Shown piece after piece: positions 46,366 to 56,018 of a stretch of DNA of 64,000 nt (position 1 is its first letter; every line of letters begins with the position of its first letter). The stretch spans positions 2,666,001 to 2,730,000 of the forward strand of contig NZ_CP125655.1 of NCBI RefSeq assembly GCF_030053835.1, read 5' to 3'. The position numbers were made by a program, and so were the translations under genes. The notes under the pieces are model-generated. The model saw only the letters and a program-made list of their open reading frames with translations. It had not been told where the DNA came from and ran no database searches. The DNA comes from Cellulomonas sp. ES6 (GTDB lineage: Bacteria > Actinomycetota > Actinomycetes > Actinomycetales > Cellulomonadaceae).

Positions 46366-47385
46366 GTGTCCGCCCTGATCGCCATCGAGGACCTGCCGGT
46401 CACCGACCGGGTCGAGCTGCTGCGCGAGCACATGCTGCGCGCGCCCGTGCCGCTGGAGCTGCGCCCGTACCCGGGGGTGGAGCTGCGGGCGCGGTCGCGG
46501 GTCGCGGACCTCGGCCGGGTGCACGTGCTCACCAGCCTCGGCACCGGCGCCACCGTGGTCCGCTCGGAGCGGCTCGCCCGGGACGGCACCGAGCCGCGGG
46601 CCGTCCTGACCCTGCTGGCCGCCGGCCGCACCTGCGACCACCAGGACGGGCGGACCGCGCGGCTACGGCCCGGCGCGCTGGTGCTCCACCGGACGTCCGC
46701 GCCCTACTGGGCGACGTTCCCGCACCGGACCCTGCGGGTCTCGTTCCAGCTGCCGCTCGCGGCGTTGCAGCTCCCCGAGGGCCTGGTGCGCGCGCTGACC
46801 GCGACCCCGATCGAGGCGGAACCCGCGGTCGCCGAGGTCGTCGTCGGCCACCTGGCGCGGGTCGCCCGCACCGCCGCGGCGCTCACGCCGGACAGCCGCG
46901 CGGCCCTCGAGCGCCCGACGGTCGACCTGGTGCGGCTGCTGCTCGCGAGCCACGCGGGCCGGGTGGACCTCGCCCGGGACGCCCAGGCCGAGTCGCTGCG
47001 GACCCGGCTCTTCGAGTTCGCGCGCCTGCACCTCGCGGACCCGGGCCTCGGCGCCCCGATGATCGCCGCGGCGATGGGGATCTCCGAGCGCTACGTCTAC
47101 GCGCTGGCCCGGGACTCCGGCGTGTCGCTGGGCGACTGGATCCGCCGGGAGCGCGTGGACGCCGCCGCCGACCTGCTCGCGCGGCCCGGGGCCGCGCGGG
47201 TGGGGATCGCGACGGTGGCGCACCGGCTCGGGTTCGCGGACCACTCGCACTTCACGCGGACGTTCCGGGCCGTGCGCGGCCAGACGCCGTCGCAGTGGCG
47301 CCGGTCCGCGCTGGCTGCGGAGGCGGCGCAGGCTGCGGGGGCGGCGGGGGCGGCGGAGGCCGCGCAGGCGGTGCGCGGCCGCTGA
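46366..47385 (+). CDS. AraC family transcriptional regulator
   Basis: A 339-residue regulator. The N-terminal sensor resembles the AraC_binding_2 type (VLHRTSAPYWATFPHRTLRVSFQLP). C-terminal double HTH: APMIAAAMGISERYVYALARDSG and VGIATVAHRLGFADHSHFTRTFRAVRGQTPSQWR. The final 30 residues are Ala/Glu-rich and probably disordered. GTG at 46366 is the start; TAGGGT at 46333-46338 would give a leader of about 20 nt. It probably controls the divergent hydrolase gene. Confidence 0.88.
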   Translation: MSALIAIEDLPVTDRVELLREHMLRAPVPLELRPYPGVELRARSRVADLGRVHVLTSLGTGATVVRSERLARDGTEPRAVLTLLAAGRTCDHQDGRTARLRPGALVLHRTSAPYWATFPHRTLRVSFQLPLAALQLPEGLVRALTATPIEAEPAVAEVVVGHLARVARTAAALTPDSRAALERPTVDLVRLLLASHAGRVDLARDAQAESLRTRLFEFARLHLADPGLGAPMIAAAMGISERYVYALARDSGVSLGDWIRRERVDAAADLLARPGAARVGIATVAHRLGFADHSHFTRTFRAVRGQTPSQWRRSALAAEAAQAAGAAGAAEAAQAVRGR

Positions 47386-47529
47386 CCGCGGCGGCAGGAC
47401 CGGGGCGCCCGGCGCCCGCGGCGGGAAGTCGTCGCGCCCGGGTGCATCCGGCGGGCCGGCCCGCGCCGTAGAGGAGGTGTCAGCACACGCAGCCCCCGAC
47501 GACGGGGGCACGGACCGAGGAGCACCACC

Positions 47530-48363
47530 ATGCGTCACCGTCCGTTCGCCGCCGGAGCAGCCGGCATCGCCGTCACCGCCGTGGCCGTCGCCGCGGCCGC
47601 CCTGCCCGCCTCGGCGGCCACCACGGGCACCGCCTCCCTGGCGGTCCTGCACGGGGTCCCCGACCTCACCGTCGACGTCTGGGTCGACGGCGAGCGCACG
47701 CTCGACGACTTCACGCCCGGGACGCTCGCCGGGCCGCTCGACCTGCCGGCCGGCGCGCACACGGTCGCGATCACCGCCTCCGACGCGGCCGACGACAGCT
47801 CGCCCGCCATCGGCCCGGTCGACCTCACGCTCGACGCCGGTGCCAGCTACACCGCCGTGGCGCACCTCGACGAGGCGGGCGACCCGACCGCGACGCTGTT
47901 CACCAACGACATCTCGCCCGTCGCGGCCGGCGAGGGCCGGCTCACCGTGCGGCACACCGCCGCGGCGCCCGCCGTGGACGTGCTCGCGGGGGGCAGCCCG
48001 GTGATCACCGACCTCAGCAACCCCGACGAGCAGACCGTCACCGTGCCCGCCGGCACCGTCTCGGCCGCCGTCGCCGCCACCGGCACCACCGACCCGGTGA
48101 TCGGCCCGACCGACCTCGACGTCACCGAGGGCGTCAGCACCATCGTGTACGCGTGGGGCTCGCTCGAGGCCGGCAACCTGCAGCTCGCCGTCCAGACCAT
48201 CGACGGCCTGCACTCCGCACCCGGCGGCGTGCCGTCCGGCGAGCTCGGTCTCGCCGCCGACGGGCCGTCGACCGGCCTGTGGCTCGGCGGCGCGGCACTC
48301 GTCGCCGCGCTCGGCGCCGTGCTGCTGACCACCCGCCGGCCGGCCGAGCAGCGCCGCCGCTGA
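47530..48363 (+). CDS. DUF4397 domain surface protein
   Basis: A 277-residue exported protein. The signal peptide ends near ALPASAATTG. Two DUF4397 beta units follow (LAVLHGVPDLTVDVWVDGE and LTVRHTAAAPAVDVLAGG). A C-terminal helix (LWLGGAALVAALGAVLL) with a basic tail TRRPAEQRRR resembles a cell-wall sorting signal, but no LPxTG or LAxTG is visible. It precedes a class F sortase gene, and two tandem terminators separate them. Confidence 0.85.
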   Translation: MRHRPFAAGAAGIAVTAVAVAAAALPASAATTGTASLAVLHGVPDLTVDVWVDGERTLDDFTPGTLAGPLDLPAGAHTVAITASDAADDSSPAIGPVDLTLDAGASYTAVAHLDEAGDPTATLFTNDISPVAAGEGRLTVRHTAAAPAVDVLAGGSPVITDLSNPDEQTVTVPAGTVSAAVAATGTTDPVIGPTDLDVTEGVSTIVYAWGSLEAGNLQLAVQTIDGLHSAPGGVPSGELGLAADGPSTGLWLGGAALVAALGAVLLTTRRPAEQRRR

Positions 48364-48370
48364 GGGGGTC

Positions 48371-48402
48371 GGGGCGCGGCGACCGTCCCCGCGCCGCGCC
48401 CC
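48371..48402 (+). terminator. Terminator hairpin after the DUF4397 gene
   Basis: GGGGCGCGGCG (48371-48381) pairs perfectly with CGCCGCGCCCC (48392-48402). It starts seven bases after the stop codon. Confidence 0.7.
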
Positions 48403-48420
48403 GGCCCGTCCCACCGCCGT

Positions 48421-48448
48421 CGTGCGCCCCGGTCGCCGGGGGCGCACG
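48421..48448 (+). terminator. Second tandem hairpin before the sortase gene
   Basis: CGTGCGCCCC (48421-48430) pairs perfectly with GGGGCGCACG (48439-48448), loop of eight bases. It lies 22 bases before the sortase GTG, so it could also act as a leader attenuator. Confidence 0.6.
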
Positions 48449-48470
48449 CCCGATCCCCCGGAGCAGACCC

Positions 48471-49247
48471 GTGTCCCAGCAGCCCGTGGCCGGGCACCCC
48501 GACCCCCGGCCGGGTGACCCCCGGCCACGCCGCAGCCCCCGCGGCATGGCCGGGCTCGTGGCGGTCGTCCTGGCGCTGCTCACGGCCGGGCTGGCGGTCG
48601 CGGCGGCGTGGGGAGCGGCACCGCCCGCCACGCGCCCGGACGCGCCACCTGCGCCGGAGGCGGCCCCCACCCCGTCCGCTGCGGCGGCGGACGGGGTGGG
48701 CGGCGACCGGCCCGGCGACCGGCCCGGCACCTCCGCCGCCGGTGCCGTCCCGCTGGTGGCGGCCACGCCCCCGCCCGTGGCGGCCGCGTCCCCGACCGCG
48801 CCGGTGCGGGTCGTCGTCCCGGCGCAGCGGATCGACGTCCCGGTGGACCCGGTCGGGGTGGCCGCCGACGGGCGGATGGAGATCCCGCCGCTCGCCGAGA
48901 GGGGCGGCTGGTACCGGTTCGGGGCGGACCCCGGGGACCCCGCCGGCACGACCGTCGTCGCGGCGCACGTGGACTCGGTGGCGTCCGGCGGCACCGGGCC
49001 GTTCGTGCGGCTCGTCGACGTGCGGCCGGGCGACCGCGTGGAGGTCACGCTCGCGGACGGCAGCACCCGGGCGTACGCCGTGGACGCGGTGACCCGGTTC
49101 CCGAAGACCGAGGCCCGCTGGCCGGACGTCTTCACCCGCGAGGGCCCGGCCCGGCTCGCCCTCGTCACGTGCGGCGGGTCGTTCGACCGCGCCGCGCGGT
49201 CCTACACCGACAACGTGCTGGTCGTCGCGACGCCCGTCGGCGCATGA
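48471..49247 (+). CDS. Class F sortase
   Basis: A 258-residue membrane transpeptidase. Signal-anchor helix [20 protein letters not shown], a Pro/Ala-rich spacer of about 70 residues and a sortase beta-barrel. Catalytic residues are His166 (AAHVDS), Cys234 (LVTCGG) and Arg243 (AARSYTDN). It would anchor surface proteins to peptidoglycan; the DUF4397 neighbour is a candidate substrate. The GTG at 48471 gives room for the cytoplasmic tail and has GGAG upstream. Its stop overlaps the sigma-factor ATG. Confidence 0.88.
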   Translation: MSQQPVAGHPDPRPGDPRPRRSPRGMAGLVAVVLALLTAGLAVAAAWGAAPPATRPDAPPAPEAAPTPSAAAADGVGGDRPGDRPGTSAAGAVPLVAATPPPVAAASPTAPVRVVVPAQRIDVPVDPVGVAADGRMEIPPLAERGGWYRFGADPGDPAGTTVVAAHVDSVASGGTGPFVRLVDVRPGDRVEVTLADGSTRAYAVDAVTRFPKTEARWPDVFTREGPARLALVTCGGSFDRAARSYTDNVLVVATPVGA

Positions 49248-49882
49248 TGTCCGTGACGACCCCCGACGACGCCGTCCAGCGGAAGGCGAGGAGGCCCGCC
49301 CTGACCAGCTCCCCGGCGCCGCCGGTGCACCCGCCGTCCGACTGGGACGACGACGACGTCGGCCGTGCCTTCGTCGCAGGCGACGAGCGTGCCCTGGCCG
49401 AGGCGTACCGTCGCTGGTCGGCCCTCGTCCACACGCTCGCGCTCCGCGCGCTGGGGTCGACGGCCGACGCCGAGGACGTCACGCAGCACGTCTTCGTCTC
49501 CGCCTGGCGGGGTCGCGGCGGCTTCGACCCGCGGCGCGGTCCGCTGCGGGCGTGGCTCACCGGGATCACCCGCAACGCCGTCGCCGACGCCCTGGGCCGG
49601 CGCAGCCGCGACGTCCGGGACCTGCGCGCGGTGGCCGCGACCGCCGACCGCGGCACGGCACCCGACGTCGCCGCCGTCGCCGACCGCATCGTGGTCGCGG
49701 ACGAGCTGCACCGCCTCGGCGAGCCCCAGCGCACGATCCTCGCGCTGGCGTTCTACCAGGACCTCACGCACGACCAGATCGCCCGGCGGCTCGACCTGCC
49801 GCTGGGCACGGTGAAGAGCCACATCAGGCGTAGCCTGCTGCGGCTGCGCGACCGGTTGGAGGTGGACGGTGCGGCACACTGA
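49244..49882 (+). CDS. sigK: ECF RNA polymerase sigma factor (SigK-like)
   Basis: A 212-residue group 4 sigma factor. After a disordered N-terminus of about 40 residues comes region 2 ([29 protein letters not shown]) and region 4 ([37 protein letters not shown]). It overlaps the sortase stop and the anti-sigma start (14 bases), so sortase, sigma and anti-sigma are co-translated. It is probably held inactive by the adjacent RskA-like protein until an envelope signal. Confidence 0.92.
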   Translation: MMSVTTPDDAVQRKARRPALTSSPAPPVHPPSDWDDDDVGRAFVAGDERALAEAYRRWSALVHTLALRALGSTADAEDVTQHVFVSAWRGRGGFDPRRGPLRAWLTGITRNAVADALGRRSRDVRDLRAVAATADRGTAPDVAAVADRIVVADELHRLGEPQRTILALAFYQDLTHDQIARRLDLPLGTVKSHIRRSLLRLRDRLEVDGAAH

Positions 49883-50639
49883 CCCCGACCTGCTGGCCCT
49901 CGCCGCCCTCGGCGAGCCGCTGGACGCCGCCGACCGCGCGCACCTCGGCGAGTGCCCGGACTGCGCGCGCGAGCTCGCCGCGCTGTCGGCGGCCGCCGCC
50001 GTCGGACGCTCCGCCCGCGACGACGCGCCCGTGCCCGCACCGGCCGGCGTGTGGGAGCACGTGCGCGAGGAGCTGGGGCTCGACCCGGAGCTGGACGCGG
50101 TGGCCGGCGCCGGGCGTGGCGCCGACGCGGGACCCGCAGCCGCCGTCGGACCGCACGCCGAGCCGGCGCCCGGCGCCGCCGTCGTCCCGCTGCCCCGCCG
50201 TCGCACCCGCCGCGCCCTGCTGGCCGTGGCCGCCGTCGGGCTGGTCGTCGGCGGGACCGCGGGCGGGCTCGTCGTGGCGGGCCTGCAGCGCGGCGACCAG
50301 GAGCAGGTCGTCGCCAGCACGGTGCTCGACGCCCTGCCCGGCTGGGCGGCCAGCGGCGACGCGGTCGTCGAGGAGGACGCCGAGGGGCGGCGCACCCTGG
50401 TCGTGCGGCTCGAGGGGGGCGAGGCCGACGGGTTCCGCGAGGTGTGGCTGCTCGACCGCGACGTGACCGGGCTGGTCAGCCTGGGGCTGCTCGACGGCGA
50501 CGAGGGACGGTTCGCGATCCCGGCCGGGCTCGACCTCTCGCGGTACCCGGTGGTGGACGTCTCCGCGGAGCCGGACGACGGCGACCCGGCGCACTCGGGG
50601 GACAGCATCCTGCGCGGGGAGCTCACCGCCCCGGCGTGA
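49869..50639 (+). CDS. rskA: Zinc-finger anti-sigma factor (RskA-like)
   Basis: A 256-residue single-pass anti-sigma factor. The N-terminal anti-sigma zinc motif is HLGECPDC (HxxxCxxC) near residue 24, followed by a linker, one membrane helix ([21 protein letters not shown]) and an extracytoplasmic RskA domain ([25 protein letters not shown]). GTG start overlaps the sigma gene by 14 bases. Regulated proteolysis would release the sigma factor. Confidence 0.92.
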   Translation: MRHTDPDLLALAALGEPLDAADRAHLGECPDCARELAALSAAAAVGRSARDDAPVPAPAGVWEHVREELGLDPELDAVAGAGRGADAGPAAAVGPHAEPAPGAAVVPLPRRRTRRALLAVAAVGLVVGGTAGGLVVAGLQRGDQEQVVASTVLDALPGWAASGDAVVEEDAEGRRTLVVRLEGGEADGFREVWLLDRDVTGLVSLGLLDGDEGRFAIPAGLDLSRYPVVDVSAEPDDGDPAHSGDSILRGELTAPA

Positions 50640-50716
50640 CGGCCCAGGACGTGACGGCGGGGGGTGTGCCGTCCGGGACGTCGCGGTGCCGCCGTGGGCG
50701 GCGCGGTCGGGGTGGG

Positions 50717-52120
50717 TCAGACCCCGCCGCGCAGCGCCGTCACGGGCTCGACGGACGCGGCCTTCAGCGCGGGGTAGATGCCCGCGACGAGTCCGATGAC
50801 GCCGCCGCCGGCCGCGGACGCGAGCACCACCGCGGTGTCGAGGATCGGCGTCCACGACTGCGCGGCGGACACCACGACGACGACGGCCACGCCGAGCGCC
50901 GCCCCGATGAGCCCGCCCAGCAGGCCGACCGCGACCGACTCGAGCATGAACTGCAGGCCGATGTCCCGCCGCCGCGCGCCGAGCGCCCGGCGCAGCCCGA
51001 TCTCCCCGACGCGCTCCATGACGGACAGCAGCGTCACGTTGGCGATCCCGAGGCCGCCGATCAGCAGCGCGACCCCGCCGAGCGCCAGGAAGATCGTGTT
51101 GACGTCGGCCTGCACCGACTCGCGCACCCGGGAGCCGCCGGACGGCACCTGCATGCTGACGGCCTCGGGGGCGTTCGGGTTGAGCGCGACGGGCACCTGC
51201 TCGCCGACCACCGGCCCGGCACCGACCGCGATCCGCAGGTGCAGCTCCTCCGGCGCCCGGAGCCCGAAGTCCGCGCGGGCGGTGCCGAGCGGCAGCACCA
51301 CGGCCTCCAGCAGGTCGCTGCGGCGCTTCACGCCGTCGACGATGCCGATCACCGTGTACGAGCGGTCCCCGATGAACACCGACGGCTGGCGGTCCACCCG
51401 GGAGACGCCGAGCCGCTGGGCGGCGCGGGACCCCAGCACGACCACCCGGTCGGCGCGGGCGTCGTGGCCCGCGTCGAAGAACCGGCCGGTCACGACCTCG
51501 CCGCGGATCGCGTCCAGCAGCCCGCCGGAGGCGGCGAGCACGGGAGGTGACACCGGCTCGGGCTGGCTGGGGTCGTTGACGGGGACCGCGGTCACGGTGG
51601 CGTCCCCGGTGTCGACGGACGCGACGAGACCGGCCGCCGTCACGCCGTTGAGACGCTCGGCACGCGCGTCGCTGTCCCAGGGCAGCGCCGCGTTGGCCCG
51701 CTGCGACCCGTCGGCGGTGCGGGTCGTGCTCGCGGTGGCCATGGCCTGCGTCGCGGCGACGGCGTCGAACTGCTTGGCGATCTGCCCCGCGGCGGTCTGC
51801 GCGAGGCCGATCGTCACGACCACCGACGCGATGCCGAGCACCGTGCCGAGGATCGTGAGGAACAGGCGCCCCGGCCGGGCGTCGATGCCCGCGGCCGCCT
51901 CGGTGACGAGGTCGCGGATCCCGAACCGGTCGGAGCGCGGCGGGCGGGTGCGGCCCGCCGGGACGCCGGTGGGTTCGTCGCCGTCCGGCCGGGCGTCGGC
52001 GTCGAGCAGCAGCAGGTCGGTGGCCGCGCCGCCGGCGCCCGCGGCGGGACCCGCCGCGGAGCCGTCCCCGGGGGTGGCCGGGGGCGTCGCGGCGTGGCGG
52101 CGGAGGCGGGGGCGGGCCAT
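50717..52120 (-). CDS. MacB-like ABC transporter permease (FtsX domain)
   Basis: A 467-residue permease. A long disordered N-terminus of about 75 residues precedes the first helix (RLFLTILGTVLGIASVVVTIGLA). A MacB periplasmic core domain follows, then three C-terminal FtsX helices (VALLIGGLGIANVTLLSVMERVGEIGLRRALGARRRDIG is the signature region). It works with the ATPase just upstream (start and stop share one base) and the HlyD-type adaptor. Confidence 0.92.
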   Translation of the reverse strand: MARPRLRRHAATPPATPGDGSAAGPAAGAGGAATDLLLLDADARPDGDEPTGVPAGRTRPPRSDRFGIRDLVTEAAAGIDARPGRLFLTILGTVLGIASVVVTIGLAQTAAGQIAKQFDAVAATQAMATASTTRTADGSQRANAALPWDSDARAERLNGVTAAGLVASVDTGDATVTAVPVNDPSQPEPVSPPVLAASGGLLDAIRGEVVTGRFFDAGHDARADRVVVLGSRAAQRLGVSRVDRQPSVFIGDRSYTVIGIVDGVKRRSDLLEAVVLPLGTARADFGLRAPEELHLRIAVGAGPVVGEQVPVALNPNAPEAVSMQVPSGGSRVRESVQADVNTIFLALGGVALLIGGLGIANVTLLSVMERVGEIGLRRALGARRRDIGLQFMLESVAVGLLGGLIGAALGVAVVVVVSAAQSWTPILDTAVVLASAAGGGVIGLVAGIYPALKAASVEPVTALRGGV

Positions 52121-52839
52121 CAGGCGATCTCGCTCAGCCGGCCGTCGGCGATCCGCACGCGGCGCTGCGCGCGGGCGGACACCGCGGCGTCGTGCGTGAT
52201 GACCACCAGGGTGAGCCCGTCGGCGTGCAGCTCGTCGAACAGGTCGAGCACGCCCGCGGAGTTCTGGGTGTCGAGGTTGCCGGTCGGCTCGTCGGCCAGC
52301 AGCACGTGTGGCGACGTCACGACGGCCCGGGCCACGGCGACGCGCTGGCGCTCGCCGCCGGACAGCACCGGCGGCCGGAACCCGAGCCGGTGCCCGAGGT
52401 GCACGCGGTCGAGCGCCGCCAGCGCCCGCTGCCGCCGCTCGGCCCGCGGGACCCCGCTGTACAGGGTGGCGAGCAGGACGTTGTCGAGCACCGTGCGGTG
52501 CGGCAGCAGGTGGAACGCCTGGAACACGAACCCGATGCGCCCGCCGCGCAGCGCCGACCGCTGCGCCTCCGACGCGGTGCGGGTGGAGACGCCGTCCAGC
52601 AGGTACTCGCCGGACGTCGGGCGGTCCAGCAGGCCCAGCAGGTTGAGCAGGGTGGACTTGCCGGACCCGGACGGGCCGACGATCGACACGTAGTCGCCCG
52701 CGTCGATCCGCAGGTCGCTGGGGTGCAGCGCGTGCACCGGCGGCTCGCCCGGGAACACGCGGGCCACCTGCCGCAGCTCGACCACCGGCCGCGCCGGCGC
52801 CTCGTCCGCGCCGGGGGCCCGGACGTCGAGGGCCGTCAC
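52120..52839 (-). CDS. MacB-like ABC transporter ATPase
   Basis: A 239-residue ATPase of the LolD/MacB type. Walker A GPSGSGKST at about residues 55-63, signature LSGGERQRVAVARAV, Walker B VLLADEPTGNLD and H-loop ITHDAAV. GTG at 52839 overlaps the adaptor stop as GTGA. In-frame sequence further upstream is an antisense-like shadow of the adaptor gene. Confidence 0.93.
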   Translation of the reverse strand: MTALDVRAPGADEAPARPVVELRQVARVFPGEPPVHALHPSDLRIDAGDYVSIVGPSGSGKSTLLNLLGLLDRPTSGEYLLDGVSTRTASEAQRSALRGGRIGFVFQAFHLLPHRTVLDNVLLATLYSGVPRAERRQRALAALDRVHLGHRLGFRPPVLSGGERQRVAVARAVVTSPHVLLADEPTGNLDTQNSAGVLDLFDELHADGLTLVVITHDAAVSARAQRRVRIADGRLSEIA

Positions 52840-54599
52840 CCGTCCGACCCGGCGGTCGGGTCCGCCGTCGGGTCGTCCTGCTCGCCCGACGACCCGATGA
52901 CCACGAGGTCGCCCTCGGCGAGGTCGCGGTCGACCCCGGTGACCTCGACGTAGCCGCCGGCGGCCAGGCCGGTCTCGACCTCGACGAGCTCGGTCGCGTC
53001 GTCGTCGCCCATCAGCTCGACGCGGGACTCCCCGCCCGGGCCGGCGGTCAGCGCCGCGAGCGGCACCGCCAGCACCGCGCCACCCGTGGACGACACCGGG
53101 ATGGTCACCCGCACGTTGCTGCCCTGCAGCTCGGCCACCTGCTCCGGGGTGAGGTCGCCGGGGGTGAGCACGACCGTCGTGCGGCCCGCGCTGCTCCCGC
53201 TGCCCGACCCGCCGTCGCCGCCGCCCTGGTCGTCGCCGGACCCGCCCGACCCGCCGGAGGAGTCGTCGGTGCGCAGCTCGGTCACGGTGACCGGCACCTC
53301 CAGGTCGCCCGCCACCACCGTGCCGGTCGCGCCGACCTCCAGCAGCGCGGCGTCCGCCTTCGCGGCGCTCGCGACGACCTCCAGCTTGGCGCCGGACACG
53401 CTCATGACCGTGCCGTCGACCGTCCCGCCGCGCTGCACGGACACGGCGTCCACGCGGCGGGGGAGGGTCTCCAGGTAGACGACCTCGCTGGCGGGCAGGA
53501 CCGTGATCACGGCCTCCTGCGCCTCGGTCAGCGCCTTCTGCGCGTCGGTCAGCGACTGCCGCGCCGACGTCAGGGAGGCCTGCTCCCCGGACGTGTCGGG
53601 CGCGGCGTCGAGCTGCGCCCGGCGTGCGGCGGCCACGCCGACCGCGTCCTCCGCGTCCGCGACGGCGTTGCGGGCCTGCAGCAGCCCGGCGGAGCTGCAG
53701 TCGACCTCCGGCGAGGGCGTCGGCGCCCCGCAGGCGGCCTCCCGGTCCGCGAGCGTCGCGCGCGCCACGTCCCGCGCCCGCTCCGCCTGCCGGACGTCCG
53801 CGTCGGCCTGCGCGACGTCGCCCGCCGCGCTCCCGCCCCGGCCGGCCGTCGCCAGCGCGGTCTCCGCGGCGGTGACCTCCGCCTGCGCGGAGCGGACGCC
53901 CTGCTCGGCGGCGCTGAGCGCCTCCGCCTCCTCGTCCGACGGCGCCGGGGCCGCGTAGCCGGCGCGCTGGTAGAGCGCCTCGACGCCGCGCGCCGTCGCC
54001 GCGTCGTACGCGTCCGAGGCGGGGTCGCCGGCGTCGATGCCCAGCTGGCCGAGCGCCTGCTTGAGCTGCACCACGTCCGGCCCGGAGACGCCGACCCGCA
54101 GCGTCCGGTACGTCGGCAGGCCACCCGGCAGCACGATGACGGGTCGGCCCGCGATCTCCAGGGCGACGGAGCCGGCGTCGAACGTCGCGCCGACCTCCGG
54201 CACCTGCCCGGTGACGACCGCGCGCTCGCCGAGGTCCGACGTCTCGACGCGCACGTCCGCGGCGTCGTCGAACACCACGTCGCCGCGGATCGTCACGTCG
54301 TTGCTCAGCTCGCGGCTCTCCACCGGGACCGTGATGGGCCCCGCGGGCGGCGGCGCCGTGCGGGCGGCCGCGTCGGCCGGGTTGATGATGAGACGGCTGA
54401 GCCCCAGGCCCGCGGCCAGGCTCACGACCGCGACGGCCCCCAGCACCGGCAGCGTGCGGTTGCCGCCGCGCCACCACCGCCCGAACGCGCCGCCGCGTCC
54501 CGACCCGGCCGCGCCGTCGCCGGCACCCGCACCGCCGTCGCCCGGAGGCTCGGGGAACGGCGGCACCGCGACGTCCGTGCCCGGCTGCCCCGCCGTCAC
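52836..54599 (-). CDS. HlyD-type adaptor with peptidoglycan-binding domain
   Basis: A 587-residue membrane-fusion-like protein. A Pro/Gly-rich cytoplasmic tail is followed by one helix (VLGAVAVVSLAAGLGLSRLII) and an extracytoplasmic beta domain. A PG_binding_1 fold comes next (VGVSGPDVVQLKQALGQLGI, about residue 165 on). A long coiled coil follows (EQGVRSAQAEVTAAETAL), then barrel domains and a Gly/Ser/Asp-rich insert. It probably links the MacB-like transporter to the cell wall. GTGA overlap with the ATPase gene. Confidence 0.88.
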   Translation of the reverse strand: MTAGQPGTDVAVPPFPEPPGDGGAGAGDGAAGSGRGGAFGRWWRGGNRTLPVLGAVAVVSLAAGLGLSRLIINPADAAARTAPPPAGPITVPVESRELSNDVTIRGDVVFDDAADVRVETSDLGERAVVTGQVPEVGATFDAGSVALEIAGRPVIVLPGGLPTYRTLRVGVSGPDVVQLKQALGQLGIDAGDPASDAYDAATARGVEALYQRAGYAAPAPSDEEAEALSAAEQGVRSAQAEVTAAETALATAGRGGSAAGDVAQADADVRQAERARDVARATLADREAACGAPTPSPEVDCSSAGLLQARNAVADAEDAVGVAAARRAQLDAAPDTSGEQASLTSARQSLTDAQKALTEAQEAVITVLPASEVVYLETLPRRVDAVSVQRGGTVDGTVMSVSGAKLEVVASAAKADAALLEVGATGTVVAGDLEVPVTVTELRTDDSSGGSGGSGDDQGGGDGGSGSGSSAGRTTVVLTPGDLTPEQVAELQGSNVRVTIPVSSTGGAVLAVPLAALTAGPGGESRVELMGDDDATELVEVETGLAAGGYVEVTGVDRDLAEGDLVVIGSSGEQDDPTADPTAGSDG

Positions 54600-54600
54600 G

Positions 54601-55677
54601 TCAGGCGTCCCGGGCCGCGGTCGCGGCCTCGGCCCACGCCTCGAGCTCGTCCGCGTGCTCGTCGACGAACTGCTGCTGGAGGTCGTGGTCGATCTTCATC
54701 GCCTCCTCCTGGAAGTTCGTCTTGTCCTGGCAGTCGAAGTCGGCGACCGCCATGGCGATCTCCTTCTCCGTGAACGCCTTCACCGCGGCCTCGTCGGGCT
54801 CCGGCGCGGGCGGGCCGTCCGGGTCCGCCTCCCAGTCCCAGGACTCCACCTGCTCCTGGTACTCCGGGTCCTCCCAGCCCTGCAGCTCGTTCCACTCGTC
54901 GTACAGCGGCTGCTGCGACTCGTAGGCGTTCGTCATGCCGTCGTAGCCGGCGTCCGCCATGCACGAGCCCCACTTGGCGTGCAGGTCCGCCATCCGCGGG
55001 TCCGCCTGCACCGACTCGTAGAACGTCCCGATCTCGTCCTCGATCGCGCTGAACTCGTCCAGCTCGACGCCGCCCTCGTACACCTCGTGCTGCGCGGCGC
55101 CGTAGCACCCGCCCTGCGTCCAGTCGTACTCCTGCGGCTCCTCGCCCTCCACGTAGTCCTGCGGCGGGCCCCACAGCGCCTCGTTGTACGCCTCGGCCTC
55201 CGACTCCGACATCGACTCGACGTACTCCTGGTTCGGGTCGACGTACTCCGCGCCGTCCTCGACCGGGACGTCCTCGTTGCCCCACGGGTCGGTGCTGATG
55301 CCGTAGCCGTACTGCTCCGCGAACTCGCGCGTACCCCACTCGACGTCCAGGTCGTCGCCGGTGTAGACGGTGCCCGTGTTGCCGACGTTCGGCTGGTAGT
55401 CGAAGCCCTGCTCCTGCATGCAGGACGCCACGAGCTCCTCGACGCGGCGGTTCTGCTTGTCGGACTCCGCCTGCAGCTCCTCCTGGCTCTGCTCGTCGGC
55501 GTCCAGCGAGTAGCCGTAGATGCGCGACTGGTACTCGTCCAGCGGCCCCGCCTCCCACTCGAAGGCCGACGACCCGCCGCCCTTGCCGCCGTTGCCGCCG
55601 CCGGAGCAGCCCGCCAGCAGCAGAGCCGCGGCGCTCACGGTCACGAGCGCGAGGCGCGTGCGAGTCGGTCGGGTCAT
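54601..55677 (-). CDS. Acidic lipoprotein of the MacAB-like operon
   Basis: A 358-residue lipoprotein. The signal peptide ends in LLLAGCSGGG (lipobox LAGC). The mature part is strongly acidic and Tyr/Trp-rich, with Cys in CMQEQGFDY, GGCYGAAQ, GSCMADAGYDG and FDCQDKT. Four mature Cys could form two disulfides. No named domain is recognised, though this type commonly opens such efflux operons in actinobacteria. ATG at 55677; only one base separates its stop from the adaptor start. Confidence 0.85.
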   Translation of the reverse strand: MTRPTRTRLALVTVSAAALLLAGCSGGGNGGKGGGSSAFEWEAGPLDEYQSRIYGYSLDADEQSQEELQAESDKQNRRVEELVASCMQEQGFDYQPNVGNTGTVYTGDDLDVEWGTREFAEQYGYGISTDPWGNEDVPVEDGAEYVDPNQEYVESMSESEAEAYNEALWGPPQDYVEGEEPQEYDWTQGGCYGAAQHEVYEGGVELDEFSAIEDEIGTFYESVQADPRMADLHAKWGSCMADAGYDGMTNAYESQQPLYDEWNELQGWEDPEYQEQVESWDWEADPDGPPAPEPDEAAVKAFTEKEIAMAVADFDCQDKTNFQEEAMKIDHDLQQQFVDEHADELEAWAEAATAARDA

Positions 55678-55945
55678 CGTGTCCCCCTGGTGTCGGAGCG
55701 GTGACCGGAGCCGGCCGGGGCCAGGCGTCCAGTGGCCGCGGCGTACGCCTGCCACGACCTGCACGGACACCATAGGCGGCACTCAGGTGGCGGCGGGCGC
55801 GTTCCGGGTGTTGAATCTGCGCCCGCTGTGTGACCGGGCGGTGGGGGTGGGACCGCCGTCGCCGGGGTGGCCGGCGGTGGGGTCCGGGCGCCGGTTTGGG
55901 CCAGGGGCGGGGGACCTGTATCCTCGTCTGCGGCCCTCGGGCCAG

Positions 55946-56018
55946 GCGCCCGTAGCTCAATGGATAGAGCATCTGACTACGGATCAGAAGGTTGGGGGTT
56001 CGAGTCCCTCCGGGCGCA
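55946..56018 (+). tRNA. tRNA-Arg (anticodon ACG)
   Basis: A 73-nt tRNA. GCGCCCG (55946-55952) pairs with CGGGCGC (56011-56017), with discriminator A. Anticodon loop CTACGGA. T-arm GGGGGTTCGAGTCCC. CCA is not encoded. Element genes begin directly after it, making it the likely integration site. Confidence 0.96.
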
